Source: Rhabdophis nuchalis (lineage: Eukaryota > Chordata > Lepidosauria > Squamata > Natricidae). Taken from it: DNA of 64,000 bases. The stretch covers positions 335,078,919 through 335,142,918 of the forward strand of contig CM077643.1 in NCBI GenBank assembly GCA_039707465.1, in the 5' to 3' direction. Positions 55,715 to 64,000 of the stretch are shown piece after piece (within the stretch, counting starts at the first letter, position 1; every line of letters starts with the position of its first letter). The notes beneath the pieces are model-generated. The model was not told the origin of the DNA. It did no database searches and worked only from the letters and a program-made list of their open reading frames with translations. A program made the position numbers and the translations under genes.

Positions 55715-58700
55715 GTATTTTGAGGTCTCTAAATTAACTCCTCACTCATACATCTTTTATTTAATTTGAAATAATTGCATGCTGCTATCTTCTATGCATA
55801 CTACTAACAACTTACTAACATATATATACATACATACAAACATTCATGCACATGCCTGTTATAATTGGGAGTAGTTATTTTCTCCACAAAAAAGATATAT
55901 TAACTAAAATTTTATGTTAGCTAAAATGATCATTTGTATGGATTAGAAAATATGTAAGACATACTTACCTATCACCCCACCATATCACTCTCAATTACCC
56001 AATTAAGTATTTGCAAACAAAGCTATTCTTTAAAGCAGGGATGTCCAAGCTATGCTGGCTGGGGAATTCTGGGAGTTGAAGTCCACAAGTCTTAAAGTTC
56101 CCAAGTTTGGACATCCCTGCTTTAAAGAGACGTTGGTGATTAACCAAAGCTATTTAGATTAAGTGAAAGTTCTTTTTTTTTTTTACAGTCATGTATACAT
56201 TCATATGCATCAATGCAATCTTTTATGGGTAGAGAGAGAGATTGAGATATCCTGGACAGGAATTCTGTGCTAACCTCGTTCCTGGGGAGGAATTCTGTGC
56301 TAACCTTCAAAAGACATTATGTTACTGTTTGGGTTTTCTTTCCTTGACAGATTTGTTTGTTTGTTTGTTTTGTTTGTAAGAAAAATGGAAACATAGTGAG
56401 GACAAAAGTTTTACACAGAAGTCCATGAATAAGATTTGGCAATTGCACAATTAATATTGTTGAATAATTCCTGTTTAGCTTTCTTGCTCTGAAAGATGTT
56501 TCCACTGATTTTATCACTATTTCCCCTGCTGGTGGCTTTAAATTTTGCATCCAATAGTGTTTCAATGCCTGAAATGCATTAACAATACAATCCCAATAAA
56601 TCTTATTTAGGAGTAGACGTCCTTGAAACATTCTTAGTTTAAACCACATAAATAATGTTTGTTGATAAAACATTCAACTATATATCTACACAAACACAAT
56701 TTAAGAGATTAATCATTCTTTTTTCATTAAATAATGTTCTCAAACACACTAGATAGAGCAGCTCTTTGTCTGAATCATCATTCACTTCAGAAACGAGAAA
56801 TATACCATTTCAAGAATATGGGAGGGAAAGGATATTAGAAGAATACTAAAACCCATTTAATGTTTTCTTTTTTCTCCTTTATTAGGTCTTTTGGCTCACA
56901 ATGTGCATACAGACCAGGATGGAAATGCAGGATTGCTGCATCTTTTATCCTTGCTGGTTTGTCCATCCTCGATATAATCCCAGCAATCCTTTGGCCACAG
57001 AAATTGGATCCTTTCTGCCTGAAAGTTCTAACAAGTGGCACAGCTGCACTGGCATGGCTTACTCACAGCCTGGCACTTCTTGCTCTCTACAGATCTCCGT
57101 GCAGTTTCAGCCGTGGTCCTGCAGTCCTACCGATCCTTGCCTTCTTTCCAGTCCCATCTCTTGTTATCACATTGGTATGGCACTGCCAGACAGAGTTGGG
57201 TGAGCAGCCCCTTCAACTTGCCACAGCCCTCAGGCTCACTGTTCTCTGCCTCCAGTTAGCTTTTCTACTTCTCTGTTTCGTTGGGTATATCATCCCTGTA
57301 GGAAATAGGCAAGATCTTTTCTCCGTCAATGACCCCTCGCAGCAGGAACCCTTGATCACAGCTGCACAGTTCTCTGAATCCACTTGGGAGGCAGTGGCAG
57401 AGGATGGGGAGAGCTGGCTGTCACGTTTCTCATACGCTTGGATGAACCCTCTTATAAAGCGTGGCTACCAGTGGAAGCTGAATAAGCCACAAGATGTCTA
57501 TCAACTCCCTCAACGACTGCAGGCCAGCAAAGTCTGTGAACGCTTTTACTCCTGTTGGCTGAAAAAGGCAGAAGATGAAAGGATGTCTTCCACAAACCGC
57601 TTCTTTGCCAAACGCGATGTGAGACATAACGAACTTTCAGCAGGTCCTCAAAATGCTCCCAAACCTGTGCATCTCCTCTCGGTGCTGCATGCAGCTTTTG
57701 GCCTACGATATTATGGTCTCGGCTTTCTGAAATTGGCCGGTGGTCTCTTGGGATTTTCCGGGCCTCTGCTTTTAAATCTGTTAGTCAGTTTTATGGAGTC
57801 ACGTAAAGAACCTCTTAGCCACGGAGTGTTGTATGCACTGGGACTTTTTGCTAGTTCCTTCCTTGGTGCCATTTTACGGAATCAGTTTAATTATGAGATA
57901 AACAAAATTATACTTACTGTACGTACTGCGGTTATTTCCGCCATCTACCAGAAAGCTCTGCGGGTAAATGGAAGTAGCCTGGCTAGCTTCACCACAGGTG
58001 AAATTGTCAACTTTATGAGCACCGACACTGATAGACTAGTCAATTTCTGCTTTAGTTTCCATGAGCTGTGGAGTCTTCCTTTTCAGTTTGCTGTCACTCT
58101 CTACCTGTTATATCAGCAGGTAGGCATAGCCTTCCTGGGAGGACTGGCTCTGGCTGTGCTACTTGTCCCCATTAATAAAGTCATTGCTAACTGCATCATG
58201 GAGAAAAACAAGGAAATGCTGAAACACAAAGATGTACGGGTCAAGGTAAGGTGAGAATATATGTCAATTCAGCCCAAAATGTATGTTGATAAGCGAATTT
58301 TGCTCCATTTTATTACCTTTCTTGCCACACTTGTTAAGTGAATCATTGCAGTTACGTTAGTGACATAGTTAAGGGAATCTCGCTTTCCCATTGACCTAGC
58401 TTGTCAGAAGGTCACAAAAGATGTTCACATGATGCCGGGACGCTGTGACCGTCATAAATATGAGTCAGTTGCCAAGTGTCTGAATTTTGATCATGTGACC
58501 ATGGGGATGCTGCAATAGGCGTAAGCGCGAAAAATTTAACTTACAATTGATCACTCTTCAAAATCATGAGAAACCCCCTCCCCAAAACTACCGTATTTTT
58601 CGGAGTATAAGACACATCTATTTTCCTCAAAAAAGAGGCTGAAAAGCTAGGTGCGTCTTATACACTGAATACAGAATTTTTGGTCATCTGAAATCCTGCC

Positions 58701-61700
58701 CCTTTTGCAAAAATGGTCATGCATAGCCTTTAGGAGGCTTCCAGAATGCTCCTGGGGGCTGGGGAGGGCAGAAATGAGCGAAAAGCAGGCCGTTCCCCCT
58801 CCCCAGCGCCCAGGAGCACCCATAAGCATCTTATGCGTGCCCTTTTTTTTCTTTTTTACAAAAATGGAACAGTTTTCACAAAAAAACGGGCCATTTTTTG
58901 CTCATTTTTGCCCCCGTCCTCCAACCCCCAGGAGCACTCTACAAGCTGCCTAAAAGCTATGAATGCCTCTCTTTTTTTTTTTGACGAAAAATGGGCCAGT
59001 TTTTGCGAAAAACGAGCCAGTTTTGGGAGGTCTGCAGAGTGCAAAAACATTTTTTTTAAATTTGCCTCTTCAAAATCTTGGTGTGTCTTATAAACCGGTG
59101 CATCTTATACTCCGAAAAATACGGTACTTATGACTTGGTTTCAAATTTACAATGGGCTTGCAGACATATGACCACATTTTAGATGCTGGGTAACCAGCCA
59201 GCATTTACAGATGTTTGCAGCATCCCACAGTCCCATGGCTTCATTTATGGTATTTTTGCTGGAAACGGCCTTCTACTTAGTTTCCATCAGGAAAACCACC
59301 CCATAGCAAATAATAGGTTTGTTTAACGACTGCCACTTTTGCTTAACCACTGCCACAAAAAAACTTGTAGAAATGACATTGACAACCATCATGACTTAAC
59401 GATAATTGCCAGGCTCCGTGACAGATAAGTTGAGGATGACTTGTAGTAGAAGATTCTGAGTGCACATTATTGAATAAACATACTAGCTATGATTCTTCAA
59501 CTACCAGCTTTATTTTTATTTTTTTCAGCTCATGACAGAGCTCTTGGGTGGCATGCGAGTGATAAAGTTCTATGCCTGGGAACCGCATTTTGATGCTAGA
59601 GTGAAGGCATGCCGAGCCAAGGAATTGAAGAGCCTGCGAGCAATTAAGTACCTGGATGCTGTGTGTGTCTACCTCTGGGCAGCATTGCCTGTGGTTGTCT
59701 CCATTGTCATTTTCATTACCTATGTTTTATTAGGACACCAGCTGTCTGCCACGAAGGTGAGAAGTGCTGCTGTTCTGAGCCAATCCTTCTCTTTGTTATT
59801 CATTAGTGACTTGTCCTCCAAGTCATCCCTATTCTTTCAGAATGAATTATTTGCTTTCCAGAGTTATTACTGGAGCAGGCAATAGACTTGGTAGTTTCTA
59901 CACAGGCAATGTCTTCATTTAGGTTTAGGTTTAAGTTTTATTGGTTTTTTATACCGCCTTACTCCCGAAGGACTCAGGGCGGTGTACAGCTAGAGTAAAA
60001 CAAATATATAAAAGTTTAAAAAGTTTTAAAAGACATATTAAACAATTTGGCCTAACAATGAAAAAACCCAATCAACCCTCATTAAAATTAATAAAAATTT
60101 GTAATTTAAAAATCATGTTTTATGCCAGCCCGGCTTGTTGGAAAAAAAAGGTTTTGAGACTGCGGAGGAAGGTGCGTAAGTCAGGGATAGTTCTTAATTC
60201 CGGGGGCAATTCGTTCCAGAGGGCAGGTGCTCCCACGGAGAAGGGTCTCCCCCTGGGTGTCGCCAGTTGACATTGTCTAGCCGACGCACTATGAGGAGAC
60301 CCTCTCTATGGGAGCGTACTGGCTGGTGGGAGGCTCTCAGTGGCAGAAGGCGATCTCGTTTGTTTGTCCCTTACATTGTCAGTTTGGTGCGGTGGCAATG
60401 TATAACCGCCGCCCTGGGTCCTTTTGGAGAAGGGCGGGATATAAATCGAATAAAATAAATAAATAAAATAAATAAATAACTACCCCAAACTGTTAACAAC
60501 CTCTCCCAGTAGCTTATTAAAAGCAGAGGGGAGAGTAATGAACCCTGCAGTACCCCAGAAATGAATTTACCTGTTAAACCATATTGATTGAAGTGGATCC
60601 ATATAATCTAGAGTTATTGTAATCTACAAAATTCTCAATAAACTTTACTAAAATGGTAAGACTGGAGACCAGGCAATAGTGATCCAAATTGGTCATCTCC
60701 AGGGAAAATCCCAATACAGTATGTGGAATTTGACATGCAAGACTGAATTCTATCTGTTCTGCTCAATGTTCTAATTCTGTAACTCTCAAGTTTCCCTTCC
60801 AATCTGAGAATATATTTCTAACTCTAAATGTTTTGAAGTGTAGTTCAGACTTCTTGAGCAACTTAATATACGTAGGTGTAAAAAACACAGTCACAACTTC
60901 CAGACTTATATTTAGTGCTTTATGTGCTGTAGCTGGTCAGTTAAAATTGCCAATTGTGGTTATTCTTGCTTATTATTCTTGGTTATTCTTGCCACCCAAG
61001 AACAATAATTCTTTCATGTTCGAGACCAGTGGTAGTCAACCTTGTCCCTACCGCCCACTAGTGGGCATTCCAGCTTTCATGATGGGCAGTAGAGATTTTG
61101 TCCGATATTGAAGCACTTTCCTTTTTTTAATTTGATTGACTTCCCTATTTTATAAATCACCATTTCTGTGGAACCGGTGTGCAGTTAGAAGATTTTACTA
61201 CTAACAGAAATACAAAAGTGGGTGGTAGGTCTAAAAAAGTGGGTGGTAGGTGAGATCATCCGTGGTTGTGGGGTAGAGTACCATCAGTACGCTGATGATA
61301 CTCAGCTGTACATATCTACCCCCAACCACCCCAACGATGCCATTGAAGTGATGTCCCGGTGTCTGGAGGCCGTGCGGGTCTGGATGGGAGGTAACAAACT
61401 TCGACTCAACCCGTCCAAGACCGAATGGCTGTGGTTCCCGGCGTCCCGGCATAACCAGCTGATTCCATCGCTGGTCATCGGGGGCGAGTCACTGGCCCCC
61501 ATGGAAAGGGCTCGCAACTTGGGCGTCCTCCTGGATTCACGGCTATCCCTGGATGACCCTGGATTCCCTGGATTCACGGCTTTCTACCAGGTACACCTGG
61601 TACCCAGTTGCGCCCCTTTCTTGACCGGGACGCCCTCCACATTGTCACTCAAGCGCTCGTTACGTCCCGCCTAGACTATTGTAATGCTCTCTACATGGGG

Positions 61701-63617
61701 CTCCCCTTGAGCTGCATCCGGAGGCTCCAGTTAGTGCAGAATGCAGCCGCGCGGGGGATTCTGGGAGCATCCCGAAGCTCCCATGTAATACCTCTCCTGC
61801 GCGAGCTGCACTGGCTACCGGTGGCCTTGTGGGTGCGCTTCAAGGTGCTTGTTATGATCTTTAAATCGCTCCATGGCACGGGGCCTAGTTATTTGCGGGA
61901 CCGTCTCCTGCCACACACCTCCCATCGACCGATCTGCTCCCATAGAGAGGGCCTCCTCAGGGTGCCGACCGCCGGTCAATGCTGGCTGGCTCCTGCCCAG
62001 GGGAAGGGCCTTCTCTGTGGCAGGGCTATCCCTCTGGAACGACCTACCCCCCGAACTTTGTACTATCACAGACCTTCCTTCCCCTCTTTCACCGCTCACT
62101 CAAGACGTATCTTTTCCAGCAAGCCGGTCTAGCTTAGAGCTTAGAGCTCAGATGTGACACAATCATAGCCAACAAGTAAATGGGTTTTAGAATTTTAATG
62201 GGAATATTTTAGCACAGGTTCTTAGTTTAATTCATTTTAGATATTATTATTGTATTTATTGTTATTTATTGTTGATTTTAATTCCCTGTGACCGCCCTGA
62301 GTCCATCTCGATGGAGAAGGAGCGGTATATAAATCGAATATAAATAAATAAATAAAAATAAATAAATAAAAAGGTCGACTACCTGTTCTAGACAGATATT
62401 TGCATTTGCTTCCGCTGCTTCACTTTCTGCTGAGTCTGCTGGTATTGTATTCATTTGGTCAAATGCTAGGATTACCTCTAATTTATTTATTTTTCTCCAC
62501 CGTAGGTTTTTACAGCTTTGGCCCTTGTCGGGATGCTCATTCTTCCCCTCAATAATTTTCCTTGGGTGCTGAATGGGATCTTGGAAGCCAAAGTATCCCT
62601 AGATCGAATCCAGCACTTCCTAGAGCTCACAGACCAAGATCTGCAGGCTTACTATAGCAGAGGTACAGCAATAAAGAAAAATAAAGAAATGGTGGGATGA
62701 GACAGCAGAATGACAATATCAGTTCTGGTTCATGTGAAGTAAATGTGAAAAGAGAGAATAGATACTTGATGCTTGAAGATTTATGTTTGCTGGAAAAAAA
62801 TATTAATGTGATTAGCAATGTTGTGGCCCAATGCAGTTTTCTATAATTAGTCCTGCCTACCAGTGCTCCAAAAATCCAGGTTTTCTCCTTTTTCTCTTTT
62901 CCTTTAACCCATGTTTTTAAAAGCCAGAGCCCAATTTTTCTGAAAATCCATCTCTTATATGGGAAATCTATTAAATAGGGCAAGCAAAATTAAATATGCG
63001 AGCTTCAACCTATTTTGCATTGTATGATTGAACATCCATGTTTCTTATTAAAGGCAGGGAGCTTCCATGGGTAGCTCTGAAAAAAATCTTAATCTTGGGT
63101 AAGGTATGTGCATCTGTGTGTGAAATCAATTATATCTATATAGATATTATATATATTATTATATTTATGTGTACTGTTAGCTACAGATTTTATAACAGCT
63201 GTACTGTTCTTTTTCAGTTTGTCCTTCGAATCCATCTTCTGCCTTGGAAATGCACAATTCTACCTTTTCATGGTCCCCAGAAAGCAAAGAAACCTCTCAA
63301 TCTCATGTACCAAGAGGAAGCCAACTTTTCATACAGAATCTGTTGGTGACAAAAGTGAGTAATTAGGGGGAATTACAAAGGCAAGTACCATTCTAGATCA
63401 TTTAAGAGGGGTGCCTTGGTATTTCATTGTATAGAAAGATAAAGGACATGCTCTGAATGAATGAATTAAAGTTTGCAAAATAACAGAGGAAGACTGCAGG
63501 CTAATCTGTGAAAATCTTTATCTTTGTTTCTTTCTAGGGTGCATTAGTAGGGGTCATTGGAAAGGTTGGATGTGGGAAGAGCACACTTCTTGCAGCTATC
63601 ACTGGAGAACTTAGTAG
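55554..63617 (+). CDS. ABCC10: ABCC10 (MRP7) ABC exporter, 5' part (six coding exons)
   Basis: ABCC10 is a full-length ABC transporter of the C family that exports lipophilic anions, glucuronides and several natural-product drugs across membranes. Exons 55,554-55,714, 56,886-58,245, 59,529-59,756, 62,506-62,662, 63,218-63,354 and 63,538-63,617 join in phase to about 707 residues. They cover the N-terminal TMD0 (hydrophobic helices in residues about 20-200), the linker with EDGESWLSRFSYAWMNPLIK, and TMD1 (LLGFSGPLLLNLLVSFMES, HGVLYALGLFASSFLGAILR, LPFQFAVTLYLLYQQVGIAF). The first nucleotide-binding domain then begins with Walker A GKVGCGKST (689-697, K695). The human-type start MEEILADLCGTS is used; an upstream TTG in frame is ignored. 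The rest lies beyond base 64,000. Confidence 0.97.
56036..56119 (+). mobile_element. Short hAT MITE (GGAGTTGAAGTCC family)
   Basis: 84 bp, CAGGGATGTCCAAGC to AAGTTTGGACATCCCTG, with a perfect duplication ctttaaag (56,028-56,035 and 56,120-56,127). In ABCC10 intron 1. Confidence 0.75.
56886..58245 (+). CDS. ABCC10: ABCC10 coding exon 2 (large)
   Basis: 1,360 bp from RSFGSQCAYRPG to MEKNKEMLKHKDVRVK. It covers most of TMD0, the L0 linker and the first helices of TMD1 in one open exon. The acceptor is CTTTATTAG and the donor GTAAGG. A segment around SSTNRFFAKRDVRHNELSAG looks absent from the human linker as I remember it. Confidence 0.96.
58255..59446 (+). mobile_element. Inverted-repeat DNA elements of the GTCCTYGACTTA family, interrupted
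   Basis: 58,265-58,588 (TTGTTAAGTGAATCATTGCA, TTTGATCATGTGACCATGGG) and 59,127-59,446 (CTTATGACTTGGTTTC; ending AAGTTGAGGATGACTTGTAG) belong to this family. The 534-bp element at 58,591 sits between them. Together they fill ABCC10 intron 2. Confidence 0.6.
58591..59124 (+). mobile_element. 534-bp inverted-repeat DNA element (CCGTATTTTTCGGAGTATAA ends)
   Basis: Ends CCGTATTTTTCGGAGTATAA and TTATACTCCGAAAAATACGG are perfect inverted repeats flanked by TA on both sides. There is no transposase. Related half-copies lie at 51,215-51,256 and about 46,600-46,652. Confidence 0.75.
59529..59756 (+). CDS. ABCC10: ABCC10 coding exon 3
   Basis: 76 codons: LMTELLGGMRVIKFYAWEPH, the KYLDAVCVYLWAALPVVVSI helix and GHQLSATK. 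The acceptor is TTTTTTCAG and the donor GTGAGA. Both edges are phase 0. Confidence 0.96.
59925..60290 (-). mobile_element. CR1 LINE 3' end, reverse orientation
   Basis: Read on the minus strand, GGGGGAGACCCTTCTCCGTG and GCCCTCTGGAACGAATTGCC correspond to the CR1 C-terminal ALWNELPP block. CACCGCCCTGAGTCCTTCGG and the AATAAAAC end follow. Confidence 0.75.
60400..60482 (+). mobile_element. LINE 3' end
   Basis: CCGCCGCCCTGGGTCCTTTT GGAGAAGGGCGGGATATAAAT then AATAAA repeats. Same tail type as at 36,495. Confidence 0.6.
61244..62372 (+). mobile_element. CR1 LINE, broken reverse transcriptase
   Basis: The frame 61,222-61,674 has [18 protein letters not shown] and [13 protein letters not shown]. 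The frame 61,608-62,132 has [19 protein letters not shown] and [10 protein letters not shown]. They overlap in different frames, so the coding region is broken near 61,555-61,620. There GGATTCACGGCT occurs twice and the expected intervening codons are missing. The 3' end is TGACCGCCCTGAGTCCATCT and (AAATAAAT)n. Non-functional copy in ABCC10 intron 3. Confidence 0.85.
62506..62662 (+). CDS. ABCC10: ABCC10 coding exon 4
   Basis: 157 bp: VFTALALVGMLILPLNNFPW, GILEAKVSLDRIQHFLEL and QAYYSR. This is the last TMD1 helix and the signature linker before NBD1. The acceptor is CCACCGTAG and the donor GTACAG. Confidence 0.96.
63218..63354 (+). CDS. ABCC10: ABCC10 coding exon 5
   Basis: 137 bp read in the frame set by exon 4: CPSNPSSALEMHNSTFSWSP then SQLFIQNLLVTK. 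This is the first strands of NBD1 (A-loop region, with W in FSWSP). The longer frame opening at 63,038 is out of phase and not used. The acceptor is TTTTTCAG and the donor GTGAGT. Confidence 0.93.
63538..63617 (+). CDS. ABCC10: ABCC10 coding exon 6 with Walker A
   Basis: 80 bp: GALVGVIGKVGCGKSTLLAA ITGELS. The Walker A P-loop has its lysine and serine intact. The acceptor is TTTCTAG and the donor GTAAAT. It ends with two nucleotides of an arginine codon. Confidence 0.96.
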
Positions 63618-63683
63618 GTAAATAGTCAGTCATACTTCTTGTAACTTTAAATTCATTACATTATTTAATTTGTTATATTCAAT

Positions 63684-63765
63684 ACAGGTAGTTCTCTATT
63701 TACAACAGTTCATTTAGTGATCAAAGTTTCAATGGCACTGAAAAAAAGTGACTTATGATCTTCTG
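63684..63765 (+). mobile_element. Fragment of inverted-repeat DNA element (GTCCTYGACTTA family)
   Basis: ACAGGTAGTTCTCTATTTAC AACAG and AAAAAGTGACTTATGATC, left part only, in ABCC10 intron 6. Confidence 0.5.
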
Positions 63766-64000
63766 AGTCTGTAGATGTCTCTAGTTTGGCTCTCAAAACC
63801 CCAGTATCTCTCTACAATTCATTAAAGCAGTCACTTCTTTTTGCAAAGATAATGGCAGTCATTTTTAAAACTGTGAGCCTGAAAAAAAAGATGCTTCTGT
63901 TTTAAGAATCACTTTAATGGGCAGATTCCTTAAAACATTAGCATCTGTTTTCAGACTTATGAAGAAGCCCAAAAAAGGATGTAGCTATTGACATTACACT

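Larger units (their letters stand above)
59757..62505 (+). other. ABCC10: ABCC10 intron 3
   Basis: Carries a reversed CR1 end (59,925), a LINE tail (60,400) and a longer CR1 fragment (61,244). 60,480-61,240 is AT-rich with no supported feature. Confidence 0.65.

Noticed and set aside
55527..55769. Upstream start (TTG) for ABCC10
   Set aside because: Not an ATG; the ATG at 55,554 aligns with the family N terminus.
63038..63349. Open frame spanning ABCC10 exon 5
   Set aside because: Out of phase with exons 4 and 6; the correct phase gives the conserved NBD1 start.
1..64000. Endogenous retrovirus or viral genes
   Set aside because: No gag, integrase, env or LTR pair was seen; the only reverse transcriptases are CR1 LINE type.
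1..64000. An undescribed multi-gene system
   Set aside because: The recognisable genes are three ordinary vertebrate genes with normal exon structure; the rest is repeats and unassigned DNA. Only the 15.3-18.8 kb stretches remain open.
1..64000. Classical tRNA, rRNA or snRNA genes
   Set aside because: tRNA-like boxes occur only inside SINEs; no full cloverleaf or other RNA gene was recognised by eye.

Overview
This window is nuclear DNA of a squamate reptile, most probably a snake. It is AT-rich with split genes joined by GT-AG introns. Its repeats are typical of squamates: Sauria-type tRNA SINEs, CR1 LINEs ending in (ATTCT)n, a long GATA microsatellite, and many short hAT-type elements with 8-bp target duplications. 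Nothing in it is prokaryotic or viral.

Three protein genes are recognisable. (1) The 5' part of FAM98A (minus strand, 11,258 down to 1,046): five coding exons giving 201 residues, continuing beyond the left edge. (2) A complete ZNF318 (minus strand, 50,398 down to 20,600): ten coding exons with consistent splice phases and a predicted protein of about 2,210 residues. (3) The 5' part of ABCC10/MRP7 (plus strand, from 55,554): six coding exons giving about 707 residues through the Walker A motif of the first nucleotide-binding domain, continuing beyond the right edge. ZNF318 and ABCC10 stand head to head about 5 kb apart, as in human 6p21.1. FAM98A lies on human chromosome 2p, so its neighbourhood here marks a lineage difference in gene order.

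Region by region: 1-11 kb holds FAM98A exons amid hAT MITEs, a Sauria SINE and a 1.2-kb inverted-repeat element. 11.2-12.3 kb is the GC-rich FAM98A promoter with a ZNF143/THAP11-type site. 12.3-19.5 kb is mostly AT-rich intergenic DNA with a long hairpin repeat and three unassigned exon-like stretches on the minus strand. 19.5-50.6 kb is ZNF318 with its 3' UTR, introns and CpG-rich promoter; intron 2 carries a CR1 reverse transcriptase with a long open frame. 50.6-54.4 kb is repeat-rich intergenic DNA. 54.4-64 kb is the probable ABCC10 promoter and its first six coding exons, with CR1 and inverted-repeat elements in the introns.

The three genes do not form a pathway. FAM98A belongs to the tRNA-ligase/RNA-binding network, ZNF318 is a nuclear zinc-finger protein affecting transcription and RNA processing, and ABCC10 is a membrane export pump. 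I found no convincing undescribed system. The best leads are the unassigned exon-like stretches at 15.3-18.8 kb, a SPIN-like hAT copy at the left edge, a coding heptad repeat in ZNF318, and the dense nested transposon structure.
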